DNA of 25,866 bases from Mycetohabitans rhizoxinica HKI 454 (GCF_000198775.1 NC_014722.1:1535634-1561499); one strand, 5' to 3'. Counted from the first letter of the stretch, positions 16,821 to 24,575 are shown. Made by a program: numbers and translations. Notes: generated by a model from the letters alone, not told the origin.

Positions 16821-18032
16821 ATGGAATTGCTGAAGAAGCTAGAAATTTTGGCAGACGCGGCCAAATACGATGCATCGTGCGCCAGCAGCGGCGCGCCTGA
16901 ACGAGATGCACGAGCGCGTGTTGGACTAGGTGCCAGCGTAGGCGCCGGAATTTGCCATAGTTACACGCCCGATGGCCGGTGCGTGTCGTTGCTGAAGATT
17001 TTGCTGACCAATTTTTGCCAGTACGATTGCCAGTATTGCGTGAACCGGCGCTCCAGCAATGTCCCGCGCGCGCGTTTTTTGCCGCAGGAGGTCGTCAATC
17101 TGACGATGGACTTCTACCGGCGCAATTACATCGACGGCCTATTCCTCAGTTCCGGCGTGATCCGCAGCGCCGATTACACGATGGAGCAGTTGGTTCATGT
17201 GGCGCGGTCGCTGCGTGAAGAGCACCAATTTCGCGGTTATATCCATTTGAAGACAATCCCGGACGCCGATCCGCGGCTCATCTTGGAAGCTGGCCAATAT
17301 GCCGACCGGCTTAGCGTTAACATCGAACTGCCGACCGACCGCGGCCTGCAACGGCTGGCGCCCGAGAAAAACGCGTCGACGATTAAGCGCGCCATGGGAT
17401 CGATCCGTCTGGCTCGGGAACAAGCACAGAGCGAGAAACATGCGCCACTCAACGCGCCGGCCGGGCAAAGCACGCAAATGATCGTGGGCGCCGATGATGC
17501 CGACGACCGCACCATTTTACGCACCGCGCAAACGCTGTACGGTGCCTATCAATTGAAGCGCGTGTACTACTCCGCTTTCAGCCCAATCCCGGACAGCCCG
17601 TCCGCGCTTCCGTCGCACGCTCCGCCGCTCCTGCGCGAGCATCGACTGTATCAGGCGGACTTCTTGTTGCGCGGTTATGGTTTTCGTGCTGAAGAGCTGT
17701 TTCAAAAAGACGGCGATCTGCCACTGGACATCAACCCAAAGCTAGCCTGGGCGTTGGCGCACCGCGAATCGTTTCCGGTCGATCTGAATCGCGCGCCGCC
17801 GTGGCTGATCGCACGCGTACCGGGCATCGGCGTACGCAATGCAAAACGGCTGGCGCAGTTGCGTCGCGTGCGCGCGATCCGCTATCACGATTTGATTCGC
17901 CTGCGTTGCGTAATGGATCAAGTCAAATCATTTATTGTGGCGCAGGACTACAGGCCCGCACGAGTCGATATGCCATCGGAACAGCTGCGGCACGCCCTGT
18001 CGCGCGCGCCCGTACAATTGGCGTTGCTATGA
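16821..18032 (+). CDS. Putative DNA modification/repair radical SAM protein
   Basis: A 403-residue radical SAM enzyme. The 4Fe-4S motif is C66xxxC70xxC73 (FCQYDCQYC) after a LLKILLTN strand. The barrel continues with GLFLSSGVIRSADYTMEQL, then IHLKTIPDADPRLI and SVNIELPTDRGLQRLAPEK. Near residues 332-349 is a helix-hairpin-helix, RVPGIGVRNAKRLAQLRR, a DNA-binding element. This architecture matches the TIGR03916 family, which typically neighbours a SAM-linked DUF4130 protein, as here. The substrate and reaction are unknown; repair of damaged DNA or protein-DNA adducts is inference. It is under an SOS promoter and ends in an ATGA overlap with the next gene. Confidence 0.92.
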   Translation: MELLKKLEILADAAKYDASCASSGAPERDARARVGLGASVGAGICHSYTPDGRCVSLLKILLTNFCQYDCQYCVNRRSSNVPRARFLPQEVVNLTMDFYRRNYIDGLFLSSGVIRSADYTMEQLVHVARSLREEHQFRGYIHLKTIPDADPRLILEAGQYADRLSVNIELPTDRGLQRLAPEKNASTIKRAMGSIRLAREQAQSEKHAPLNAPAGQSTQMIVGADDADDRTILRTAQTLYGAYQLKRVYYSAFSPIPDSPSALPSHAPPLLREHRLYQADFLLRGYGFRAEELFQKDGDLPLDINPKLAWALAHRESFPVDLNRAPPWLIARVPGIGVRNAKRLAQLRRVRAIRYHDLIRLRCVMDQVKSFIVAQDYRPARVDMPSEQLRHALSRAPVQLALL

Positions 18033-19600
18033 ATGGCGCGTGCCCGTCCACGCTGATAGTCGATGGCGGCTACGCCAGTTGGCGCTCGCAGGCGTTGCGC
18101 GCGCTTGCGGCGCGTTGGCCACCAGAGGCCGTGACATGGGTCGAACGTGGTTCGGTAACAAGCGCCACCACGGCACAAATGCCGCTGGACTATCCAACCA
18201 CCGCACCGGTCGTATGCGACGAGCAGACGCGGGAATCCGGCGCGGACAGCGGCAGCACTGGCTTGCGCGTGAGTGTCTCGAGCGCGTTGGCCTCGCTGCT
18301 GCAGGACGCCGCGCTGTATCGTTCGCCGCAACGTTGGGCGCTTTTGTATCGGGTTGTGTGGCGATGGTGGCATGGCGATCGGGCAGTGGCATCGGCGGCC
18401 GACGAAGACGGCGCGCGACTGCACGCGATGGCCAGGTCCGTGCGTCGTGCCAAGCACGACATGATCGCGTACGTGCGTTTTCATCGACGTGGCGGCGCTG
18501 CGATGCCGGAATATCTGGCCTGGTACGAACCCGAGCATGACGTGTTGGCATACGCCGCAGAGCACTTTGCACGCCGCATGGGAACGTCGTCCTGGTGGAT
18601 CGGCACGCCACAGGGCACGGCGCTATGGGATGGCGCGACGCTGCAGTTCTCGGCCGTATCCGGCGATGCGGTGGCAATACGGGCCGATGCCGCTGTCGAC
18701 GAAGTTGAGTCGCTGTGGCTCGCCTATTACAAAAGCACTTTCAATCCGGCGCGGCTGAACGAAACGGCACTGCACCAGCACATGCCGGTGCGCTTTTGGA
18801 AAAGTTTACCTGAGGGACCGCTGATACCGGCGATGATCGCCGACGCGCGAAGTGGCACGCGTCGTATGGCGCAGGCTAGCACAGTGCGCGCGATGACAGG
18901 CAAGCCGGTCATCGTGGACGCGCAGCGCGCGCGGCCGTCACGGCCGGTCCCGTCTTCGCTCGACGAATGCCGTCGCTGTGAATTGTGGCGCAATGCTACC
19001 CAGGCGGTGCCGGGCCACGGTCCGGAAACCGCCCGGATGATGCTGATCGGCGAACAACCAGGGGACTACGAAGACTTGGCCGGCCGTGCGTTCGTGGGCC
19101 CCGCCGGTCAGGTGCTGGACGAGGCGCTGCGCCGCGCCGGTGTGCCGCGCGACACGGTTTTCCTGACCAATGCAGTCAAGCACTTCAAATGGCTTGCGCA
19201 CGGCAAGCGGCGTTTGCACAAAACGCCAGCGCAACGCGAGATCGACGCTTGCGCCCATTGGCTAGAGCACGAACTGGCGCGTGTACGGCCAGCCGTCATC
19301 GTTACGCTGGGTGCCACGGCGCTGAGGGCGGTCCTGCGCCGCAACGTCAACATGCAGGACTACCTGCACGCTCCTGTACGGCTCGGCGATACGTGGCTGG
19401 TCGCCACGTGGCACCCGTCCTATGCGCTGCGAGTAGACGACGCTGCGGCGCGGGAAAAGATCGTTGCGGCAATGGGAAAAGCCGTCGCGTGCGGACAGCA
19501 GTTGGCCACGGCAGCTGTTGACGCGGGATGCGCGCGAGGCATGCAGGACGCGTCATTAGCCCGGCTCACATGCCGCATTTTTTATTATCGAGTAGGCTAG
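18029..19600 (+). CDS. DUF4130 domain fused to UdgX-type uracil-DNA glycosylase
   Basis: A 523-residue two-domain protein. Residues about 1-290 match the SAM-linked DUF4130 family (LYRVVWRWW, then MARSVRRAKHDMIAYVRF, WLAYYKSTFNPARL and MPVRFWKSLPEG). Residues about 310-510 form a uracil-DNA glycosylase. Motif I is GEQPGDYEDLAGRAFVGPAG (341-360). The UdgX-specific loop KRRLHKTP holds His397. The third motif is WHPSYALR with His462. In characterised UdgX the loop His forms a covalent bond with the abasic sugar after uracil release. ATG 18029 overlaps the preceding stop (ATGA), so the two proteins should be made together. An upstream in-frame extension to 17801 lies inside the radical-SAM gene and is rejected. 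Confidence 0.9.
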   Translation: MNGACPSTLIVDGGYASWRSQALRALAARWPPEAVTWVERGSVTSATTAQMPLDYPTTAPVVCDEQTRESGADSGSTGLRVSVSSALASLLQDAALYRSPQRWALLYRVVWRWWHGDRAVASAADEDGARLHAMARSVRRAKHDMIAYVRFHRRGGAAMPEYLAWYEPEHDVLAYAAEHFARRMGTSSWWIGTPQGTALWDGATLQFSAVSGDAVAIRADAAVDEVESLWLAYYKSTFNPARLNETALHQHMPVRFWKSLPEGPLIPAMIADARSGTRRMAQASTVRAMTGKPVIVDAQRARPSRPVPSSLDECRRCELWRNATQAVPGHGPETARMMLIGEQPGDYEDLAGRAFVGPAGQVLDEALRRAGVPRDTVFLTNAVKHFKWLAHGKRRLHKTPAQREIDACAHWLEHELARVRPAVIVTLGATALRAVLRRNVNMQDYLHAPVRLGDTWLVATWHPSYALRVDDAAAREKIVAAMGKAVACGQQLATAAVDAGCARGMQDASLARLTCRIFYYRVG

Positions 19601-19665
19601 CCAAGGCCTATATCCGCTAGGCACGACTTACGAGAACGCTGCCAGCGCAAGGCGCGATACGAATC

Positions 19666-19694
19666 TTGTACTACGCCCCCTCATGATATATATA
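19666..19694 (+). promoter_or_regulatory. Promoter of first antitoxin/toxin pair
   Basis: TTGTAC at 19666-19671 and TATATA at 19689-19694 are 17 bp apart, just before the AAAGGAG ribosome site. The alternating AT run (TGATATATATATTT) is also the most likely operator for the ribbon-helix-helix antitoxin. The TATATA is so near the ribosome site that the true -10 may be TGATAT a few bases earlier. Confidence 0.35.
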
Positions 19695-19709
19695 TTTAAA
19701 GGAGCCGTT

Positions 19710-19928
19710 ATGAGTCGTATCCTCGTTGAATTACCGGATTCGCGGATTGAGGAGTTGGCGGTTATCGTGGAGACCGAACATCGTCCACGCGCTGCCATCA
19801 TTCGTGACGCAATCGAGGCGTATATCTCCCAGCGCAAGCGCACACTCGGGGCAGACGTCCTCGGGTTGTGGAAGAGCAAGAAAGTCGACGGCCTTGCCTA
19901 CCAGCAGGAGCTCCGCTCCGAATGGTAA
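19710..19928 (+). CDS. Ribbon-helix-helix antitoxin (VapB/CopG-like)
   Basis: A 72-residue protein. The N-terminal MSRILVELPDSRIEELAVIVE supplies the beta-strand and first helix of a ribbon-helix-helix DNA-binding fold. HRPRAAIIRDAIEAYISQRK forms the second helix. The tail (GLWKSKKVDGLAYQQELRSEW) is the kind of segment that wraps the toxin. AAGGAG lies 6 bases before ATG 19710, which decides the start over the frame start at 19683. The stop overlaps the toxin start (ATGGTAA). It should repress its own operon and neutralise the next gene's product. Confidence 0.88.
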   Translation: MSRILVELPDSRIEELAVIVETEHRPRAAIIRDAIEAYISQRKRTLGADVLGLWKSKKVDGLAYQQELRSEW

Positions 19929-20287
19929 AGGCGCTTTTTGACACGAACATCCTGATCGACTATCTAAGCGGAATCAACGCTGCGAGGAAGGAGCTGGAGC
20001 GCTATGAATATCGTGCGATCAGCACGATTACCTGGATGGAGATCCTTGTTAGTGCCTCCACAGAGGAAGAATCTGCGATTCGAGCATGGCTCAGTTCATT
20101 CGATGTAGTCGCCCTCGATAATGCGATCGCGAACCGGGCAGTGGAGATTCGAAAAACCAAGCGGATTCGGTTGCCGGATGCCATTGCATGGGCGACGGCA
20201 CAGGTGCACTCGCTGCTGCTTGTCTCACGCAATACGAAAGATTTCCCTGCGGACGAACCAGGCATGCGCGTCCCGTACAAAATTTAG
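19922..20287 (+). CDS. vapC: PIN-domain toxin (VapC type)
   Basis: A 121-residue PIN-domain ribonuclease. The acidic metal site is complete: Asp7 in LFDTNILIDYL, Glu40 in ITWMEILV, Asp86 in RLPDAIAWATA and Asp107 in SRNTKDFP. VapC toxins generally cleave tRNA or rRNA to halt translation; the target here is not predictable. ATG 19922 overlaps the antitoxin stop, the classic coupled layout. Length and motifs are intact, so the module is probably active. Confidence 0.9.
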   Translation: MVKALFDTNILIDYLSGINAARKELERYEYRAISTITWMEILVSASTEEESAIRAWLSSFDVVALDNAIANRAVEIRKTKRIRLPDAIAWATAQVHSLLLVSRNTKDFPADEPGMRVPYKI

Positions 20288-20338
20288 GAAAGCGCAATGG
20301 CTTACAAAATCGTGCGTGCTGAGGGCCGAACAACGTAA

Positions 20339-20626
20339 GCGTTTTTTCGTCGTCTGGTCGCACGACTGCGCGAACGCGGGCCGCCGGCAAAAGTAATTGT
20401 CGCCAGACAGAAGACGAAGAGCGCACGGCTCTGGGTGTACGTGCGCGACGACAGCCGTTCAGGCTCGGCGCAGCCGGCTGCGGTGTGGTTTGCCTATTCG
20501 CCCGAGCGCAAAGGTATCCATCCCCAGACCCATCTGGCCGGATTCGAGGGCATTGTGCAGGCCGATGCTTACGTCGAGCCACCTGCAAGGACCGGGTTTT
20601 GTTCGCACGTGGAAACGCGCACATAG
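20339..20626 (+). pseudogene. Transposase scar: IS110-like piece joined to IS66-like piece
   Basis: One stop-free frame reads AFFRRLVARLRERGPPAKVIVA, then ARQKTKSARLWVYVRDD and VWFAYSPERKGIHPQTHLAGFEGIVQADAY, and ends at 20626. The second part matches the middle of IS66 TnpC transposases (KTGRLWxYVRDD, AYSPDRKGxHPQxHL). The first part resembles the C-terminal segment of IS110/IS116 transposases (AFxxRLxAxGKPAKVAxVA). The junction is near 20400. The IS66 part is confident from memory of the motifs; the IS110 part is tentative. No terminal repeats of either element could be placed. Confidence 0.65.
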
Positions 20627-20694
20627 CCGATTTTCATCCGTAGGCTTGTTGACCTATGGACACGTCGTACCGATTGCTCCGCCGTAGTCCATAG

Positions 20695-20745
20695 AAACGA
20701 TCGTTTTATCGAACCATTGCAAGCGCGGCAAATATGGCACATAAA
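20695..20745 (+). promoter_or_regulatory. Promoter and palindrome before second TA pair
   Basis: A perfect 12-bp palindrome AAACGATCGTTT (20695-20706) lies 10 bp upstream of TTGCAA (20717-20722), which is 17 bp from CATAAA (20740-20745). The antitoxin start follows at 20781 behind GGAGG. The palindrome could be the autoregulatory operator of the ribbon-helix-helix antitoxin. The promoter hexamers are only fair matches. Confidence 0.3.
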
Positions 20746-20780
20746 CACCTATGCGTGTAAGCACCCAAATGGAGGGCATT

Positions 20781-21020
20781 ATGAGCACTGTGCGCTGGAA
20801 TATTGCCGTGTCATCCGACACGGATCAGTCCGTCCGCATGTTCCTTGCATCGCAAGGCGGCGATCGCAAGGGCGATCTATCGCGTTTCATCGAGGAGGCG
20901 GTACGCACCTATATCTTCGAGCGCGCCGTTGAACAGGCTAAGGCGGCGAACGCCAACGTGAGCGAGGCTGATTTGACGGCTATCGTGAACGAAGCCGTGC
21001 AATGGGCGCGTGAGCACTGA
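20781..21020 (+). CDS. Ribbon-helix-helix antitoxin, second TA pair
   Basis: A 79-residue protein. MSTVRWNIAVSSDTDQSVRMFLASQGG gives the strand-helix start, and KGDLSRFIEEAVRTYIFERAVEQAK the second helix of an RHH fold. The C-terminal ADLTAIVNEAVQWAREH likely contacts the toxin. GGAGG stands 6 bases before ATG 20781; an earlier ATG at 20751 has no ribosome site. The stop overlaps the toxin start (TGATG). It is not closely similar to the first antitoxin, so the two pairs were acquired separately rather than duplicated. Confidence 0.85.
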   Translation: MSTVRWNIAVSSDTDQSVRMFLASQGGDRKGDLSRFIEEAVRTYIFERAVEQAKAANANVSEADLTAIVNEAVQWAREH

Positions 21021-21439
21021 TGCGGGTCGTCCTCGATACCAACATGTTGCTCAGTGCGCTGCTCTCGCCGCACGGCTTGCCGGACACCATCTATCGTGCA
21101 TGGCAGAAGGATCGTTTCGACCTGGTGACATCGGCCGCGCAAATCGACGAACTGCGCCGCGCGAGCCGCTACGCGAAGTCCAAGGATGTGCTCCAGCCGC
21201 ACCGCGTCGGCACGATGGTCAACAACATGCGGCGCTCGATCATGCTAGATGCGCTGCCGCCTCTGCCGGATGGCATCGAGGTCAACGATCCGAACGATGC
21301 GTTGCTGTTGGCGATGTCCTTGGCCGGCGAGGCCGACTATCTGGTGACCGGCGACTATCGCGCCGGGCTATTGCAACGCAGCAGTATCAGTCGTGCGCGC
21401 ATCATCACGCCGGCGGCCTTCTGCGCCGAGACGCTGTGA
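21020..21439 (+). CDS. PIN-domain toxin of the PIN_3 / COG1569 type
   Basis: A 139-residue PIN-domain protein with Asp6 in VVLDTNMLLSALLSP, Glu44 in QIDELRRASRY, Asp93 in NDPNDALLLAMSLAG and Asp112 in LVTGDYRAG. The wording of these motifs fits the PIN_3 subfamily and differs from the first toxin. It is coupled to the antitoxin by TGATG. An IS5-family element begins 10 bp past its stop, so the toxin escaped disruption narrowly. Confidence 0.87.
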   Translation: MRVVLDTNMLLSALLSPHGLPDTIYRAWQKDRFDLVTSAAQIDELRRASRYAKSKDVLQPHRVGTMVNNMRRSIMLDALPPLPDGIEVNDPNDALLLAMSLAGEADYLVTGDYRAGLLQRSSISRARIITPAAFCAETL

Positions 21440-21458
21440 CATTACTCTAGTCGGACCT

Positions 21459-22943
21459 TCAAAATTCAAAATTTAGATGACAAGATTCGTGCAAGGGAAG
21501 TGAAACAGAACAGGTCGTGGCGCAGCGCCAAAGCGAGCGCAGCCACCCAAGCACAAAAAAGGCGGGCTTGATGCCCAATCGGGTAATGGCGCGCAGCAGC
21601 CAGCGCAGGTTATAGCCTGTCGAGCACAGCACGGCATGTACCGCATCACCCGTGACGCCTTTGAGCCAGCAGCGCCGCATTCCATGATCCTGTTTGAGAT
21701 GCCCGATGATCGGCTCGATGGCTTGACGCCGCTTCAAACGACGCTGTTGTGCCGGGTTCAGCCTGTTGAGTTTTCCGCGATGCATCCACTGTACGGGCGC
21801 AACCTGAGCATCCACACCACGAAAGCCCAGATCGGTCAGCACAGTCTTGACACGTGGGGCACCGGCCAGATCCTGTAGCAGGATCGAGGTTTGTTCGAGC
21901 TGTTGGGCCAAAATGTGGCCGTCGTAGGGATTGCCAGCGAACGCTCGCGTCCCGACAATGAGCCCTTGTTTGTGCGTGATAGCCAGGCTCACCTTGACGC
22001 CGAACTCGTACGGTTGGCGGGCCTTGCCTTTACCGATGCATGCCACTTCCGGCGCGTGTAGTGCGTACAGTTTGTCTTTGTCCTTGGGGCGCTGTCGGCA
22101 AATGCGCCAGGCTTGTTGCAGCCACATGTGCAATGGCACTTGTCGCTCGTGCGAGATCTCGCCCAGCTTGCGCTCGATCTCGCGCAGCACTCGGCCCAAC
22201 ACGGTACGCTGACGCTTGAGCACGCGGTGCAGACGCTTAAACTGCTTGGCATGCGCGTAGCCACCGGCACGTCGGCGTAGTCGTTTGCCTTCGCGCTCGT
22301 AGGTTTGCTTGAGCGCCAAGCCCGCGTGCTGTGCCAAGCGCACCAGCTTGCTACGCGCTACCTCCAGCAGCCGGCTGTCAGTCGGATAAGCAATCGCTTT
22401 CTCTTGGACGGTAGTATCCACGATCACGCTCTCACATTCGACTGGCTTGAGCACCTTCATTTGTGCGGCAGCGGTCATGGTCGCGGCCAGCCATTCTTCG
22501 ATGCCGGCTTCACCCAAGGCTTGCCGAAAACGCACTAAATTGGTCGGATCACATGGCAGGCGTGGCTGAAAGTACTGCTCACCGCAGAAGAACTGAAATT
22601 ACACATCCTGTGCCCAGCGCTCGCATACCGACTCATCACTTTCGTTGTAGGCATGCTTCAGATAGAGCAGCCCCACCATCAATCGGATTGACAGTCGAGG
22701 ACGACCGGCTACGCTTACACCGGCGCCAGCCAGCTTCGGCGCCATCCCGAACAGATCGGGCACTGTGCTGCTTTGACCTTCGCGCGTGCGCCGCTCAAAC
22801 AGCGGGACGAGCGTCGCTTCAATCGTGCTCCATGGCATACGCGTGGCCAGCACCACAAGCGGGTGCCGCAGATCAATCATCGCGTCCAGGCGGCTACGAA
22901 AAAAATCTGGTGTCCCACAAGAACTTGTCTGGCTCGTGCTCAT
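21459..22943 (-). pseudogene. IS5-family transposase with in-frame stop codon
   Basis: The reading frame spans 494 codons plus the terminal stop, broken once by TAA at 22599-22601. The N-terminal part (114 residues) has the DUF772-type domain RPRLSIRLMVGLLYLKHAYNES. The downstream part, in the same frame, has CGEQYFQPRLPCDPTNLVRFRQALGEAG, then IVDTTVQEKAIAYPTDSRLL and the DDE pieces YEFGVKVSLAITH, VLTDLGFRGVD and RRQAIEPIIGHLK. Nothing else is damaged, so a single substitution (probably a Tyr codon to TAA) silenced it. A ribosome site GGGAG is unusually far, 15 bases, from ATG 22943. Confidence 0.88.
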
Positions 22944-22956
22944 CGGCAGTGTTTAA

Positions 22957-22999
22957 AACTCCCAGAAATTTCCCCTATTGGATTATCTTTCTGGGAGTT
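22957..22999 (-). promoter_or_regulatory. 12-bp inverted repeat in the leader of IS copy A transposase
   Basis: AACTCCCAGAAA (22957-22968) and TTTCTGGGAGTT (22988-22999) are perfect complements separated by 19 bases. On the minus strand the stem's downstream arm contains the only GGGAG in the leader. A transcript entering from outside the element could fold and hide it. Such leader hairpins are known to restrain IS10 and IS50 transposase synthesis. The repeat is seen; the regulatory role is inference. Confidence 0.45.
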
Positions 23000-23090
23000 G
23001 CGCAACCCCTCGATTGATTTCTGCGCCTGACCGCAACAGCATCTCAAACTTTTTTCAGGGCCGACTAAGTAAATAAAATATTCCTATTTA

Positions 23091-24573
23091 GTCGGTTCTG
23101 AATAAACCGCAGACGTTGGTGCAGTAAGGCTCTGAGGCCAGAATGGTGTTGTGGGAATTGCAAGAGGCAGGCATATTAATGCGAGATTCCTGCAAATTTC
23201 GACGAGGTTCGGATGGGTCCGAAGACGCCGGTGCCAGAGGGAGATTTGTTTCGCCAACCGCTGCGCGAGCAGATCAACTTGAAGCATCCGTTGGTTCGTC
23301 TGGCCGATCTAATTGACTGGGACCGATTGAGCGCGGCGATGAGCGCGAGCTTCGTGTCGCAGCGCGGCCGGCCGGCAACGTCGCCGCGTTTGATCGCGGG
23401 GTTGCTGTATTTGCAGCACGCCTTCGACTTGTCGGACGAGGATGTGGTCTGGCAATGGCTCGAGAACCCGTATTGGCAGGTGTTCACCGGCGAGACGTAC
23501 TTGCAGACCAAACCGCCGATCGATGCGTCGAGCCTGACGCGCTGGCGCAAGCGGCTAGGCGAAGCCGGCGTTGAAGAACTGTTGGCTGAGACAATCGAAG
23601 CGGCCAAACGCGCGAACGTCATCAAGACTTCGAGCCTGAAGCGGGTGATCGTCGATACGACAGTGATGGAAAAGGCGATTGCGCATCCCACCGATTCGCG
23701 CCTGCTCGAGCGTTGCCGAGAACATCTAGTCAAGGCGGCCGCCTGGCACGGGCTGAAGCTGCGGCAAAACACCAATCGCGAGGCTCCGCGCCTGGCAAGT
23801 CAGGTAGGCCGCTATGCGCATGCGAAGCAGTACAAGCGGATGAACAAAGCGCTGCGCACTTTGCGTTCTCGAGTGGGGCGCGTGATGCGCGATCTGGAGC
23901 GGCAACTCAATGGTGTCGCTGGGCAAACTCGCGCGGCGTTGGAAGAGCTGATCAGCCGCACGAAGCGGATTCTCACGCAGAAGCAGAAGGACAAAAATAA
24001 GCTGTATGCGCTGCATGCGCCGGAAGTAGAATGTCTGGCCAAGGGTAAAGTACACAAACCGTATGAATTTGGCGTGAAGGTGTCGATCACGACCACGCAC
24101 AAGGAAGGTCTGGTAGTCGGCGCTCGTTCGATGCCGGGCAATCCGTACGACGGGCACACGTTGGTTGAAGCGTTGGAACAAGCAGCGATCCTGAGCGAGG
24201 TGCAGCCGCAGATCGCCATCGTGGACCGTGGCTACAAGGGTGTAGCCATCGATGAGGTGAAAATCTATCACCCGGGTTTGCGTCGTGGCATCACACGCGG
24301 CTTGCGCGCAATGATCCGGCGGCGCAGCGCGATCGAGCCGGCCATCGGACACATGAAGTCAGACGGCAAGCTCGATCGAAACTGGCTCAAGGGTGCGCTG
24401 GGCGATGCCATCCACGCGGTGCTGTGCGGCGCCGGCCACAACCTGCGCATGATCCTGCGCAAGCTGCGGCTTTTTTACGCCCTGATTCTCCTCGCTTTGC
24501 TCAGCTTCAAAACCGCTGCGCCCTCGGCTGCATGACTTCATCTGCGAGCTAAAACGAATTGTTCAGGCCCAAC
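23091..24573 (+). mobile_element. IS5-family insertion sequence, copy B (about 1.48 kb)
   Basis: The ends are imperfect inverted repeats. The left reads GTCGGTTCTGAATAA at 23091, and the right, read inward, GTTGGGCCTGAACAA ending at 24573; 11 of 15 positions agree. TA lies outside both ends. The element carries a single intact transposase gene on the plus strand. Its left end faces the end of copy A across 25 bp. The intact frame and the conserved ends suggest it may still be mobile. Confidence 0.78.
23213..24535 (+). CDS. IS5-family DDE transposase, intact
   Basis: A 440-residue transposase. The N-terminal domain (about 15-100) includes RPATSPRLIAGLLYLQHAFDLSDE and NPYWQVFTGETYLQ. The catalytic RNase H fold has VIVDTTVMEKAIAHPTDSRLLE with the first Asp (DTT), YEFGVKVSITTTHK, IAIVDRGYKGVA with the second Asp, and RRSAIEPAIGHMKSD with the Glu. 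A basic helical insert (about 190-270) lies between the strands. A GAGG-type ribosome site is near ATG 23213. It shares long motif runs with the copy A transposase, such as KDKLYALHAPEV versus KNKLYALHAPEV, but is clearly a distinct element. Confidence 0.93.
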   Translation: MGPKTPVPEGDLFRQPLREQINLKHPLVRLADLIDWDRLSAAMSASFVSQRGRPATSPRLIAGLLYLQHAFDLSDEDVVWQWLENPYWQVFTGETYLQTKPPIDASSLTRWRKRLGEAGVEELLAETIEAAKRANVIKTSSLKRVIVDTTVMEKAIAHPTDSRLLERCREHLVKAAAWHGLKLRQNTNREAPRLASQVGRYAHAKQYKRMNKALRTLRSRVGRVMRDLERQLNGVAGQTRAALEELISRTKRILTQKQKDKNKLYALHAPEVECLAKGKVHKPYEFGVKVSITTTHKEGLVVGARSMPGNPYDGHTLVEALEQAAILSEVQPQIAIVDRGYKGVAIDEVKIYHPGLRRGITRGLRAMIRRRSAIEPAIGHMKSDGKLDRNWLKGALGDAIHAVLCGAGHNLRMILRKLRLFYALILLALLSFKTAAPSAA

Positions 24574-24575
24574 TA

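Larger units (their letters stand above)
20288..20780. other. Interval between the two TA pairs, with transposase debris
   Basis: This stretch of nearly 0.5 kb holds no intact gene. It contains a stop-free transposase scar (20339-20626), a 12-bp perfect palindrome AAACGATCGTTT (20695-20706) and a possible promoter for the second pair (20717-20745). The rest shows nothing I recognise. Confidence 0.55.
21450..23065 (-). mobile_element. IS5-family insertion sequence, copy A (about 1.6 kb)
   Basis: The element is bounded by imperfect inverted repeats: GTCGGACCTTCAAAA at 21450 and, read inward from the other end, GTCGGCCCTGAAAAA ending at 23065. Dinucleotide TA flanks both outer ends. The transposase is on the minus strand and its stop codon lies inside the low-coordinate repeat. 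Termini and protein are related to copy B but diverged, so they are different elements of one subgroup. Exact ends could shift by a few bases because the target duplication is not clear. Confidence 0.75.

Noticed and set aside
23061..23095. Hairpin CCGACTAA...TTAGTCGG read as a terminator
   Set aside because: The two arms are the facing ends of two separate IS elements, which explains the palindrome fully.
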